Below are positions 14,511 through 22,797 of a stretch of 23,121 nt of DNA, piece by piece. Source of the DNA: a virus. Both the position numbers and the translations under genes were made by a program. The DNA lies in the IMG/VR virus record IMGVR_UViG_3300013131_000255, positions 1 to 23,121 of that record; one strand, written 5' to 3'. The stretch's first letter is position 1; the number at the start of each line of letters is the position of its first letter. Below the pieces are notes generated by a model. The model made no database searches, was not told the origin of the DNA, and saw only the letters and a program-made list of their open reading frames with translations.

Positions 14511-15239
14511 ATGGCGTTTAATTGTAGTCCTAAAATAGTTACAGACGGATTAGTTTTGTATTTAGATGCTGCTAACTCTAAGAGTTATGTATCTGGTTCT
14601 ACAACTTGGAATGATATTTCACGTGGTGGAAATAATGGAACATTAGTAAACGGACCAACTTACAGCAGTGCAAATGGTGGTTCAATTGTGTTTGATGGAG
14701 TGAATGAATATGTGAATAGCAACTATAAACCAGTATTAGTATCTGGTAATAGCTACTCTCACTCAGTATGGTTTAGAACAACATCTGCAACTGTAGGCGA
14801 TGGGGGAAGTAATAGAATGATAGGAGCTCGAGACAATACAAAAACCGGTTCCCCACTTATTGAAGCCGCTGTAAATCTATTTAATAATAATACCTTAGCA
14901 TTTCTAGCTAGAGGTGCAAATGGAACAAGACGAGATTTAGAAGTTACTAATATATCTGTTAATGATGGCGTTTGGAGACATTTTCATTGCCAAATACTGT
15001 CTAATGGTTATACTCAAATTTATCTGAATGGTATATTAGTGGGACAGAATACGTTAGGCGTAGATACTAATATAAATTTATCAGGCCAGCCTTTAGTAAT
15101 AGGTGCTAGAAGTTTAGAAGGTAATATTAGTGCTTGGCTTAATGGAAATATTGCCAATGCTCAAATCTACAACAGAGCACTCTCAGCAACAGAAGTCCTC
15201 CAAAACTACAACGCAACTAAAACGAGATTTGAATTATGA
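14511..15239 (+). CDS. LamG/concanavalin-A-like lectin-fold protein (copy 1)
   Basis: 242 residues. The start VTDGLVLYLDAANSKSY at 10-26, then WNDISRGGNNGTLVNGPTYS and IVFDGVNEYV, is the standard opening of phage and bacterial LamG-like jelly rolls. HSVWFRT, the IYLNGILVG strand around 167-175 and the GNIANAQIYNRALSATEVLQ block near the end complete the fold. Such domains usually bind glycans or act as fibre-tip adhesins; no hydrolase residues are obvious. It starts 1 nt after the big fibre stop, has no signal peptide, and overlaps the next small gene by ATGA. A second copy lies at 15490. Confidence 0.88.
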   Translation: MAFNCSPKIVTDGLVLYLDAANSKSYVSGSTTWNDISRGGNNGTLVNGPTYSSANGGSIVFDGVNEYVNSNYKPVLVSGNSYSHSVWFRTTSATVGDGGSNRMIGARDNTKTGSPLIEAAVNLFNNNTLAFLARGANGTRRDLEVTNISVNDGVWRHFHCQILSNGYTQIYLNGILVGQNTLGVDTNINLSGQPLVIGARSLEGNISAWLNGNIANAQIYNRALSATEVLQNYNATKTRFEL

Positions 15240-15493
15240 TAGAAAATTATACAGATAGACAATTCATGATATTTTCAATGTCAGAATTACCACTTATTGA
15301 TTTTTCACAAGTATTAGAAACATCCATAGATACAATTAGGATTTCGGTAGATGGTACTAAAACATTTGTTAAATGGGAAGGAGATATTCCTAATTGTATA
15401 TTATCTCTAACAACGTCCGAAGGTCCTTATACATATGGAGAAATATTAACTATTTTAACAGGACCTGAATGGTCACCGAATGATATAATATGA
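15236..15493 (+). CDS. Small protein coupled between two LamG genes (unknown)
   Basis: 85 residues, coupled to both neighbours by ATGA overlaps (15236-15239 and 15490-15493). The sequence is acidic, with MIENYTDRQFMIFSMSELPL at the start, a strand-rich middle (TIRISVDGTKTFVKWEGDIP, CILSLTT) and a Pro/Trp-rich end (LTGPEWSPNDII). It has no membrane helix or known motif. The tight coupling suggests it is made in fixed proportion to the LamG proteins and may be a chaperone or adaptor for them. That is inference from gene order. Confidence 0.75.
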   Translation: MIENYTDRQFMIFSMSELPLIDFSQVLETSIDTIRISVDGTKTFVKWEGDIPNCILSLTTSEGPYTYGEILTILTGPEWSPNDII

Positions 15494-16239
15494 GTACAGT
15501 AAGCAACTGGCGCGGTCCTAATTACGTAAATGATCAACTGGTGTTATATGTTAGCGCCGGATCTCCTAATTCATATTATAATCGACCAACCGATCCTACC
15601 ACGTGGAAAGATATATCTCGTAATACAAATAATGGTACGTTATATAATACACCTACATACGATTCTGCAAATGGTGGGGTATTGATATTTGATGGAACAA
15701 ATGAATATACTGATTTTGGTACAGTTTTACCAATTAACGGATCATCTACAGTATCTATTTCGATGTGGATATATGTAACAACGAATACACTTAAATTAAT
15801 CTTTAGTAGATATAACACATCAGCTGTAACGCGTTTAGCAGATTATGTAGGTCTAGTAAATGGTACTACGGGAATGGCCCCTAGAATGTATATTGGTACT
15901 ACGACAAATTACACATTTTGGACAGCTACTTCGGAAGCTGTTAGTTTAAACACTTGGACTAATTTAACATTCACAATGAACGGTGCATCGACTGATGTTA
16001 AATGTTACGTTAATGGAGTTAATATTGCTGTAACTAGTACAACTGCTGGCTCATCGCCTTCCGGATTTGATACTGAAAAATTAGATCGCCGTTGGAAAAT
16101 AGCATCAGCAATAGGTGCAGGCGGAACTCCATCATATTATGGTTTAAAAATGGGGGACTTGCTTATTTATAATAAAACATTAACAGCTGCTGAAGTTCTA
16201 CAAAATTATAATGCTTCTAAAACTCGTTTTGGGTATTAA
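15490..16239 (+). CDS. LamG/concanavalin-A-like lectin-fold protein (copy 2)
   Basis: 249 residues, clearly paralogous to the protein at 14511: YVNDQLVLYVSAGSPNSYYN, WKDISRNTNNGTLYNTPTY, GGVLIFDGTNEYTDFG, then VSISMWIYVTT, VKCYVNGVNI and the shared ending LTAAEVLQNYNASKTRFGY (copy 1 ends LSATEVLQNYNATKTRFEL). The middle, where ligand loops would be, differs strongly (FSRYNTSAVTRLADYVG, MYIGTTTNYTFW). The predicted role is glycan binding or adhesion on the virion. It overlaps the preceding small gene and is followed by a 59-nt gap with a promoter-like element. Confidence 0.87.
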   Translation: MSTVSNWRGPNYVNDQLVLYVSAGSPNSYYNRPTDPTTWKDISRNTNNGTLYNTPTYDSANGGVLIFDGTNEYTDFGTVLPINGSSTVSISMWIYVTTNTLKLIFSRYNTSAVTRLADYVGLVNGTTGMAPRMYIGTTTNYTFWTATSEAVSLNTWTNLTFTMNGASTDVKCYVNGVNIAVTSTTAGSSPSGFDTEKLDRRWKIASAIGAGGTPSYYGLKMGDLLIYNKTLTAAEVLQNYNASKTRFGY

Positions 16240-16252
16240 ATAATATCTATAC

Positions 16253-16270
16253 ATATTTATATATAAATAA
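16253..16270 (+). promoter_or_regulatory. Candidate promoter element before the 178-aa gene
   Basis: ATATTTATATATAAATAA sits 28 nt before ATG 16299 and contains an exact TATAAATA, the T4 late promoter core. AGGGAAAG upstream of the ATG is a likely ribosome site. This is the best single late-promoter candidate in the window. Confidence 0.45.
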
Positions 16271-16298
16271 CCAAGTTACTGGATAGGGAAAGTAATAA

Positions 16299-16835
16299 AT
16301 GGCAAATGAATTCATAATAAAGAACGGTTTCCGGTCACAAGGAAACTCTGAAATAACCGGATCAATTGATGTTAGTGGTTCTGTTATATTTGCAGCAATA
16401 CCTAATAATACAACGACTGATGTATTATATTATGATGTTGCAACAGGAACGGTTTCACATGGTACTGCGCCAAGCGGCCCTGGCGGATCTACTGACACTG
16501 GTTCATTGTTAAAAACAGCTTCATTTTCAGATCCAAACATAGTATTTACAAAAGGGGATAGTAGTACATTTAATGTAGATATATCTGGATTAAATGCACC
16601 TATAGCGCTATATGCAACATTAACATCGAGTATATTGTCAGGGACTACCGTTATATTACCAGGGGCATTAACATATTTCAGTTCATCTGCATATGAATAT
16701 CTAGAAGTGCACGTTAACGGTATACAAATGCGGTATGACATTGATTTTATCCCGATTACAACAGCATCAGTACAATTTAATATAACGATCCCATCCGGAT
16801 CCGAACTAATTTATAAGAGTTATAAAAGGCCTTAA
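16299..16835 (+). CDS. Short fibre/adaptor protein
   Basis: 178 residues. The opening ANEFIIKNGFRSQGNSEITG, followed by SIDVSGSVIF, is a wording common at the N-terminus of environmental phage fibre proteins and may be the attachment end. The middle is Gly/Ser/Thr-rich (APSGPGGSTDTGSL). The C-terminal 50 residues (YEYLEVHVNGIQMRYDIDF through ELIYKSYKRP) form a compact beta module related in pattern to the extra C-terminal domain of the gp15-like protein. It probably forms a small fibre or an adaptor joining larger adhesins. A gap with a TATAAATA-containing element precedes it, so it may begin a transcript with the genes to 22335. Confidence 0.75.
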   Translation: MANEFIIKNGFRSQGNSEITGSIDVSGSVIFAAIPNNTTTDVLYYDVATGTVSHGTAPSGPGGSTDTGSLLKTASFSDPNIVFTKGDSSTFNVDISGLNAPIALYATLTSSILSGTTVILPGALTYFSSSAYEYLEVHVNGIQMRYDIDFIPITTASVQFNITIPSGSELIYKSYKRP

Positions 16836-16838
16836 AAC

Positions 16839-17141
16839 ATGGAAACACCTATATTACAAAAACGATTATTAGAATTATTACCTAGTAACATTCAACTATT
16901 ATACGGTATAATAAAATCTGGCGGTGCTACGGTTCAGGATGATACTGTTACTATTTCAGCACCATATCAATTTGTTAAATCTGAACTAGAACAACAACGA
17001 GATACTGTACGGGAATATCAAGAACAGTATCTTCGCGAAATACAACAACAAGATCCGAATGCTAATATTCCAGCAAATGAAACTGCAATGTTTTTGGATA
17101 TTATTAAAATATATGAAGTGGTATTACAACAACTAGGATAA
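16839..17141 (+). CDS. Small helical protein before the giant gene (unknown)
   Basis: 100 residues. It begins METPILQKRLLELLPSNIQLLYGII, continues with a strand pair around TVQDDTVTISAPYQFVK, and then a long helix SELEQQRDTVREYQEQYLRE that looks like a coiled coil. It starts 3 nt after the upstream stop with AAAAGG in range, and the 1536-aa gene starts 3 nt after its stop. The size, coiled coil and close coupling could suit a trimerisation partner or chaperone for the large protein. No family recognised. Confidence 0.72.
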   Translation: METPILQKRLLELLPSNIQLLYGIIKSGGATVQDDTVTISAPYQFVKSELEQQRDTVREYQEQYLREIQQQDPNANIPANETAMFLDIIKIYEVVLQQLG

Positions 17142-17144
17142 TTT

Positions 17145-20100
17145 ATGGCTATAATAACAGCAAAAACCGGTTCAGCTACTCCATTAAACGTATTAGATCC
17201 AAATACATGGGTAGGAGGTGTAGTACCTGGCCCTGCAGACATAGCAGTATTTCCACACCATCCATATACGCAACAGTTTTATTTTCCAGATGCTGCGTCA
17301 TCATTAGTAACACCATATGCGAATTATATATTTCCATGGTCATCGTCATTAGATGGTAGAGTTAGAATACGTTTATATGGTAATACTGGGTTTTCTGCAA
17401 CATCTGGTAGTTTTTTATTTAAAACAAATGCTGCATTTAAAAATTATATTAAAGTTGATTATAACTACATGACTGGTACTACTACTAATACATTCTTACA
17501 TAGTTGTAGTATCGATCGTTCGTATAGCAATACTACATGTTCGGTAGTACCTGGTGATAATTGGATTATATCTGGTAGTTATGAGTTTGATGATAATTAT
17601 GCATTAGGATATATGGCAACGGGTAATAACCAATTAATTCCATTTACGGGATCGTCGCCAGCTTCGGGAGCTATGCAAGGACCGTTAATGTATGAATTAA
17701 CAGGATCCCAACAATGGACGGTTGGTACCGTACGTATGGGCGATCATAATCAGTTTATATTAAAAAATACATCAAAATTAATATTAGCAACTGGGTCAAC
17801 TCCGTCTGTAGATTTCTTTACAAACGGTGCTAATTTCAGTACATTGATAGTACAAGATTCTGCGACAATTGAAGTTAGTAGCAGTTTAAGAAACAACGTA
17901 CAAGGTCAATTAAACACCGGAATATATTTAAATAGTACCGGAGGTAATTTTGTATTATTATCCGGATCTGCAAACTATTCAGCATCATTTACTACTACTA
18001 GTAGCGTTGCTGGTGATAATTACATAGAAGTGCAAAATGCAAATGCATTCGATGTTGGTGATTGGATAACTATTCAACAAGATACTAACATAGTAGGTAT
18101 TATGAATTTATCCGGATCTACGACTTCTAGTTTCCCATCTACCGGTAATATATTAAACCCAATTGGTTCATATTATTCTAAACCATTAACATGGTTAGAT
18201 GCTATAACAACAGGTACACCAGAAACAGATGAAGTTGTACGTATAGAAAAAATTAGTGGCAGTAAACTTTATGTTTCAAAAAGATTAGGATATCAAGGAT
18301 ATATACATCAAAATTTAGGTACATTTACATACAAACAGTTTGCCGAAACATTTAAAAAACCGGTACAATACTTCTCTGGATCTAGGCGTGTATTATTAGC
18401 AGAAACAAACCATCATGCCTTTAAAACAGGTGATTGGGTTGCAACAAATGAGGGGGTATATCGGGTATTAGAAACAAATACATATTTAAGTCAATCTAGA
18501 TTCGTAGACTTCACAAAACCAGAAACTCAAGCAGTACAAGAATTTTGTAAATCTCCATATGCATTTTCTGGATCTGGTTATTCTGGAGCAACGACAACAC
18601 CAACATATGCAGATTCATATTTTTCATATAATTTCATGACTACCGGTTCTAGAAATGGAAAATACTCATTTTATCTAAATAGCGCTAGTTTATCAAATAA
18701 CTCAACAGCTGCTAACTATTTAACAGCAACATACGGTATGCGTGGCAATTTCTTTATATCAGGTAGCTGGTTTAAAGAAGGAGAAATTGAGTTATCTGGC
18801 AGTTTAATACAAGATTTTACAAAATATAGCGGAAGTTTATATGAGTCAATAGGCTTAGTATGGCCAGTAAAACCATCACAACGTGAAGATTATAATTTAC
18901 ACACAGTATCATATGGAGATGTATATTATCCTAAAGAAAACAATGCATTTGGAGTTCGTGGAGATGGTGTAATATATTTTAATGTGGATGGAGCTGTCGA
19001 CATTAACCGAGATGGTTTAATATATGTAAGTGGTAGTAATAAACGAGATTTTTATAATGATAATGACTTTTTTACGAACTTACCAACATCATCATTTACA
19101 TCTATTGGATCGGAAGTTAATTTAAAAGTACGGGTACAAGATAATTATACTGAATTATTAGCAAATGGAGTTAGTTTAGGAAAATGGTCATCTATTAATG
19201 ATGCTGGTGGTATTTCTGTACAGATGCGTCGATATGCATCATTATTTTCAGTTTCTATTAAAAATTTATATGATTTAATCATATTAGATACAGAAGATGA
19301 AATTGCGCCATTACAAGATATACGAGAAGCTGGTTTAGAAGAATCACATTTTGCTAATAAAACAGTTAAATGGTGGGCTACTGAAGTAGAAGATGAAATG
19401 GGTCATCGAAATTTAGTATGGGACTATTGGAGAACAAAAGGACAAACCGGAATAATGCCGTACTTGCATAGTTTTACTTATGCACATAATAATATCAATA
19501 CTTGTCAAGGTTATCTAACTGCATATCAAGGTAGTAGATTTTTAAATTTTAGCCCAACATATAATTATGGATTTACTCAACCAGTAAACATGACAGCTAG
19601 TGTTGCTGGTTTAAATTATTTAACAATTGATATGGGTACGCCTGTTACATTTGATACAATTGGTATTAGTCCAGCAGTAGGAGGCGGTTATACAGGTATA
19701 GAATCTGGATATCCGTCTAATGCCATAGGTTGGGCTAACATAATGCGAAACATTAAATTTGAAGTTTCTGATACGCCAGATTCGTGGCAAGAAGTTTATG
19801 CAACACAAGATGATTTGAGAATTAGTGCCGGGTCAGGCGCTATTCGATATTATACATTCCCAAGCGGCAGCGTAACTAAACGATTTATACGTTATCATAA
19901 TGCGGCGGGTAATCGATCATCAGAATATACCGGTTTAAGTTTGTTTGGGGTATATAATTTTCAATCAGCATCTGGATATACACCTAGCACTCAAAATCAA
20001 GTAAAACTTCGAAGTGTTAAAAATATTCGAGTAGGCGATTCTATAATGTTTTGGAGTAAACAGTATGGTAATTCTGTGCGCGGAGTCACACAAGGTACAG

Positions 20101-21755
20101 ACAACGGAGCTAACTTCAATCAGTTAAATACTAATTTATCCCAAGGCGCTACATTTGTAAACAATTTATTAACGGGATCAAATACACCTACCGATGGATA
20201 TAAACGTAGTTATGATATTATATCAATATCCGGTAGTGTTGTAACGCTAGATCGGCCGGTAGCAAATGAATACATCGGTCCGGGTACTATTGTAATGAAA
20301 ACAAACCGCGGTACTGTTTCTTTAAAGAAAAATGCATTTAATGACCGATGCGGTATATACGTAGCAAATAACTGGAATCATATAAAGGTACAAAATGCAT
20401 TAGTTGAAGGATTGATATATAACATAACCGCAACGAACCAAGCATCATCTCCACAATACTTAATGAAAATTGAAGACGTTGGGATAGATTGGGGACAAGA
20501 TTTATCTTGTATTACCGCACAAATGGGAGTGTTTAAAAACTTAGTTTTAGCCGGCGGAATAACTACTTCATATAGATATCAACAATATCTAAATTCGCCA
20601 TTCGTTGCATTTAATACATTCCAACGATTGGCATACAATACCAGTTTAGTATTCACCCCAGCAAATTATACTGTTTATAATCATAATATATTTTCTCATT
20701 TAAATGATGGCATACAATATGATTTAAACGTAAATGCACTATATCCGCAATGGATACGTAGAAAAACATATATAAAACATAATTTCTTTGATAATTACCG
20801 TAGTACTAATCAATTTTTTGAAAACTTAGGTGAAGAAGGTATACTGAAAAATATTGAATATAGTAACAATGTTGCATTATCTGTATCTCATAATTATGGA
20901 CCTCGATATACGTCATGGACTGCATTTATACCTAGCGCTAACCAACGAGTAAAAACAGCATATGATATGCAGCATTGGGCGCCCAATTCCTTAGTACCAA
21001 TTGGTAACTCGGGTCGATCTGCATATTTAGCAACAACCGGCGAGACATTAACCCATGGTGTATTAATACGAAATGCCCCGGCTCTAGCAGGAAAAGATTA
21101 TATATTATTAGGGGCAATTTCAACCACAGCATACACTATGATACGCAAAGATGCGGATTGGTACAACGTATTATATTGCGGTACTGATAAAACATATATA
21201 GCCCATGCATATGCACAAACAACTGATTTAGGATGTATATTCAATGTTAATGAACAAAGTGATGTTACATTTGATTTATCATTTGCATATAAATTTTCAC
21301 CATATATAAAATATACATATGACCCAAACCGGTCATTATATCATGGTGTGGATTTTTATACTCCAAAAATTTTATTAATAGATAACAATGATTTCCGGGT
21401 AATTGATAGTGATAATACAAATTTAAAATCATTAACTGCTACAAATATTTCATACAATAAAACTTTTAATTTATCACCTGGTATATATAGTTTGATATTT
21501 GCATGGAATACGCCATATACATCTCAAATAGGAAATGTTGCATTTTCATATAAAAACATGAAATTTTCTATATTAACAGATAATGTTAACAATGTAACAG
21601 TAACAAAAAATACATGGGATATACATCGACTATTGGAAAATGAAAATTTAAACCAAATTGAATATTTAAGACCAACGAATATAGGTGCTCCAACGGTAGC
21701 TCGTGTTGTAAATAACGTTGCAACTACGACTAAATTTAATAATGTGAGGATATAA
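17145..21755 (+). CDS. Giant virion adhesin/tailspike: G8-like, beta-helix and discoidin-like domains
   Basis: 1536 residues. The N-terminus has NTWVGGVVPGPADIAVF at 20-36, a pattern like the start of G8 domains (W-x-G-G-x-x-P-x-x-x-D). Two FDVGDWITI/IRVGDSIMFW segments (about 302-313 and 960-970), each followed by an IEKISGSKLYVSKRLGYQ or ISISGSVVTLDRPV strand, are typical of G8-linked parallel beta-helix proteins. Residues about 824-940 (LTIDMGTPVTFDTIGIS, KFEVSDTPDSWQEVYATQDD, KRFIRYHNAA, LSLFGVYNF) fit an F5/8 type C (discoidin) domain, a carbohydrate-binding fold. From about 1000 to 1260 there are short strand turns with Asn ladders suggesting beta-helix. No catalytic residues can be named. 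It is probably a tailspike-like adhesin or depolymerase. AGGAT lies just before the ATG. Confidence 0.85.
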   Translation: MAIITAKTGSATPLNVLDPNTWVGGVVPGPADIAVFPHHPYTQQFYFPDAASSLVTPYANYIFPWSSSLDGRVRIRLYGNTGFSATSGSFLFKTNAAFKNYIKVDYNYMTGTTTNTFLHSCSIDRSYSNTTCSVVPGDNWIISGSYEFDDNYALGYMATGNNQLIPFTGSSPASGAMQGPLMYELTGSQQWTVGTVRMGDHNQFILKNTSKLILATGSTPSVDFFTNGANFSTLIVQDSATIEVSSSLRNNVQGQLNTGIYLNSTGGNFVLLSGSANYSASFTTTSSVAGDNYIEVQNANAFDVGDWITIQQDTNIVGIMNLSGSTTSSFPSTGNILNPIGSYYSKPLTWLDAITTGTPETDEVVRIEKISGSKLYVSKRLGYQGYIHQNLGTFTYKQFAETFKKPVQYFSGSRRVLLAETNHHAFKTGDWVATNEGVYRVLETNTYLSQSRFVDFTKPETQAVQEFCKSPYAFSGSGYSGATTTPTYADSYFSYNFMTTGSRNGKYSFYLNSASLSNNSTAANYLTATYGMRGNFFISGSWFKEGEIELSGSLIQDFTKYSGSLYESIGLVWPVKPSQREDYNLHTVSYGDVYYPKENNAFGVRGDGVIYFNVDGAVDINRDGLIYVSGSNKRDFYNDNDFFTNLPTSSFTSIGSEVNLKVRVQDNYTELLANGVSLGKWSSINDAGGISVQMRRYASLFSVSIKNLYDLIILDTEDEIAPLQDIREAGLEESHFANKTVKWWATEVEDEMGHRNLVWDYWRTKGQTGIMPYLHSFTYAHNNINTCQGYLTAYQGSRFLNFSPTYNYGFTQPVNMTASVAGLNYLTIDMGTPVTFDTIGISPAVGGGYTGIESGYPSNAIGWANIMRNIKFEVSDTPDSWQEVYATQDDLRISAGSGAIRYYTFPSGSVTKRFIRYHNAAGNRSSEYTGLSLFGVYNFQSASGYTPSTQNQVKLRSVKNIRVGDSIMFWSKQYGNSVRGVTQGTDNGANFNQLNTNLSQGATFVNNLLTGSNTPTDGYKRSYDIISISGSVVTLDRPVANEYIGPGTIVMKTNRGTVSLKKNAFNDRCGIYVANNWNHIKVQNALVEGLIYNITATNQASSPQYLMKIEDVGIDWGQDLSCITAQMGVFKNLVLAGGITTSYRYQQYLNSPFVAFNTFQRLAYNTSLVFTPANYTVYNHNIFSHLNDGIQYDLNVNALYPQWIRRKTYIKHNFFDNYRSTNQFFENLGEEGILKNIEYSNNVALSVSHNYGPRYTSWTAFIPSANQRVKTAYDMQHWAPNSLVPIGNSGRSAYLATTGETLTHGVLIRNAPALAGKDYILLGAISTTAYTMIRKDADWYNVLYCGTDKTYIAHAYAQTTDLGCIFNVNEQSDVTFDLSFAYKFSPYIKYTYDPNRSLYHGVDFYTPKILLIDNNDFRVIDSDNTNLKSLTATNISYNKTFNLSPGIYSLIFAWNTPYTSQIGNVAFSYKNMKFSILTDNVNNVTVTKNTWDIHRLLENENLNQIEYLRPTNIGAPTVARVVNNVATTTKFNNVRI

Positions 21756-21756
21756 T

Positions 21757-22335
21757 ATGAAGTTCAAAGTAATAAATGCAGAACCATTACAATTTCATAA
21801 TGAATATGGAGACTTAACTGGTACTATTTTAATATCATCATCCGGTGATATGATTTTACGTCCAGAGTCTGGATCGAGCAATGCTATTATAATCGGAGAT
21901 CAGACTACCACCGGCACTGTAGAATTTGGTACCGTTGCAGCACCAGTTACATTGGATTTATTAGGTGGCGGTACTATTACTAGTAATGGTAATACATTGT
22001 ATGTGGGTGCAACTGGTGATACTGTTATAATTAACAATCCTCAACTAAACAATGCAATGTTTACCTCATCGCTTAATGTAACCGGATCTATACTTGTAAC
22101 AGGTGTAGTAACTGCTAGTTATTTTATTGGAGACTTTAGTGGGGATGGTAGCGATTTATTCAATGTAACGGCATCCTATCTCAATCCATTAGCACAGACA
22201 GTCCAATTAAATGGTGCTTTAATAATAACAGGATCTACAACAATATCTGGATCTATTACAGGATCGTCTGGTAACAACGTAACATCGGATGCGCTGATGC
22301 AGGCTACATTGTTATATTTATCTAACAATTTTTAA
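21757..22335 (+). CDS. Fibre-like virion protein with GDGSDL motif
   Basis: 192 residues. The first part (MKFKVINAEPLQFHNEYGDL) looks like an attachment end; then a Gly/Thr/Ser beta-rich shaft (ILISSSGDMILRPESGSSNA, TVEFGTVAAPVTLDLLGG). At about 117-145 comes VTASYFIGDFSGDGSDLFNV-TASYLN, a divergent copy of the GDGSQLTGI module of the fibre at 10567. The C-terminus repeats TGS/SGS triplets before a short helix ending LYLSNNF. GAGGAT precedes the ATG by 6 nt. It likely joins or extends the adhesin encoded upstream; no receptor-binding domain is obvious. Confidence 0.78.
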   Translation: MKFKVINAEPLQFHNEYGDLTGTILISSSGDMILRPESGSSNAIIIGDQTTTGTVEFGTVAAPVTLDLLGGGTITSNGNTLYVGATGDTVIINNPQLNNAMFTSSLNVTGSILVTGVVTASYFIGDFSGDGSDLFNVTASYLNPLAQTVQLNGALIITGSTTISGSITGSSGNNVTSDALMQATLLYLSNNF

Positions 22336-22340
22336 TCAAA

Positions 22341-22354
22341 ATATTTATAATAAA
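22341..22354 (+). promoter_or_regulatory. Candidate promoter element before the 142-aa gene
   Basis: ATATTTATAATAAA, identical to 6250-6263, lies 12 nt before ATG 22367 in a 31-nt gap. The distance leaves little room for a transcript leader, so it could also be part of the translation start region. Confidence 0.35.
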
Positions 22355-22366
22355 TAAAGAACACAT

Positions 22367-22795
22367 ATGGCAACAAGTTTAACATTTACAGGAGCTTTAT
22401 TAGCATCATCATCATTTCTAGTAAGTTCATCACAATTAACACCGGTAGTTATCGCACAAGGCGGTACTGCAGGAAGTAGAATTTATAGTATAGCAGTTCA
22501 AACTAATTCAACCACCGCAGCTAACCATGTATTAGGACTTTCTAGTTCAGCTGGTATCGCTCGTTTAGGTACATTAGCAGTAACAGCTAACTCAGGATAT
22601 ACAGCAGGTACTGCTATTTTCGATTATTTCGGTAATGCATTATATGCAGGTGTATTTCAAAAACAAAAAGATGCAAATGGTGTACCATATTACAATTTAC
22701 CACCAAATACATTCTTAACCATGCAAACATCGGCATCAGTGTTTTTATCATCTGGTACTACATCTAGTATTTTCGTTAACGGCGAATTCTATTAA
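22367..22795 (+). CDS. Small virion-type protein (142 aa, unknown)
   Basis: 142 residues, Ser/Thr/Ala/Gly-rich and free of Cys. The first 30 residues are hydrophobic with repeated Ser (ALLASSSFLVSSSQLTPVVI), but there is no basic start or signal cleavage pattern. The body looks beta-rich (RIYSIAVQTNSTTAANHVLG, GTAIFDYFGNALYAGVF, FLTMQTSASVFLSS, SSIFVNGEFY). This resembles small capsid- or tail-decorating beta-sandwich proteins, but I do not recognise the family. The next gene starts 2 nt after its stop, implying one transcript. Confidence 0.72.
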   Translation: MATSLTFTGALLASSSFLVSSSQLTPVVIAQGGTAGSRIYSIAVQTNSTTAANHVLGLSSSAGIARLGTLAVTANSGYTAGTAIFDYFGNALYAGVFQKQKDANGVPYYNLPPNTFLTMQTSASVFLSSGTTSSIFVNGEFY

Positions 22796-22797
22796 AC

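Noticed and set aside
14511-16239. Diversity-generating retroelement acting on the LamG or fibre genes
   Set aside because: No reverse transcriptase, template repeat or near-identical variable repeat is visible in this window.
273-22000. Many open frames on the reverse strand (for example 273-683, 3618-3884, 5804-6169, 11166-11540, 16430-16741)
   Set aside because: All lie inside well-supported + strand genes, have odd compositions (His/Leu-rich or Cys-rich mirrors of acidic or Ser-rich genes) and no ribosome sites; they are shadows.
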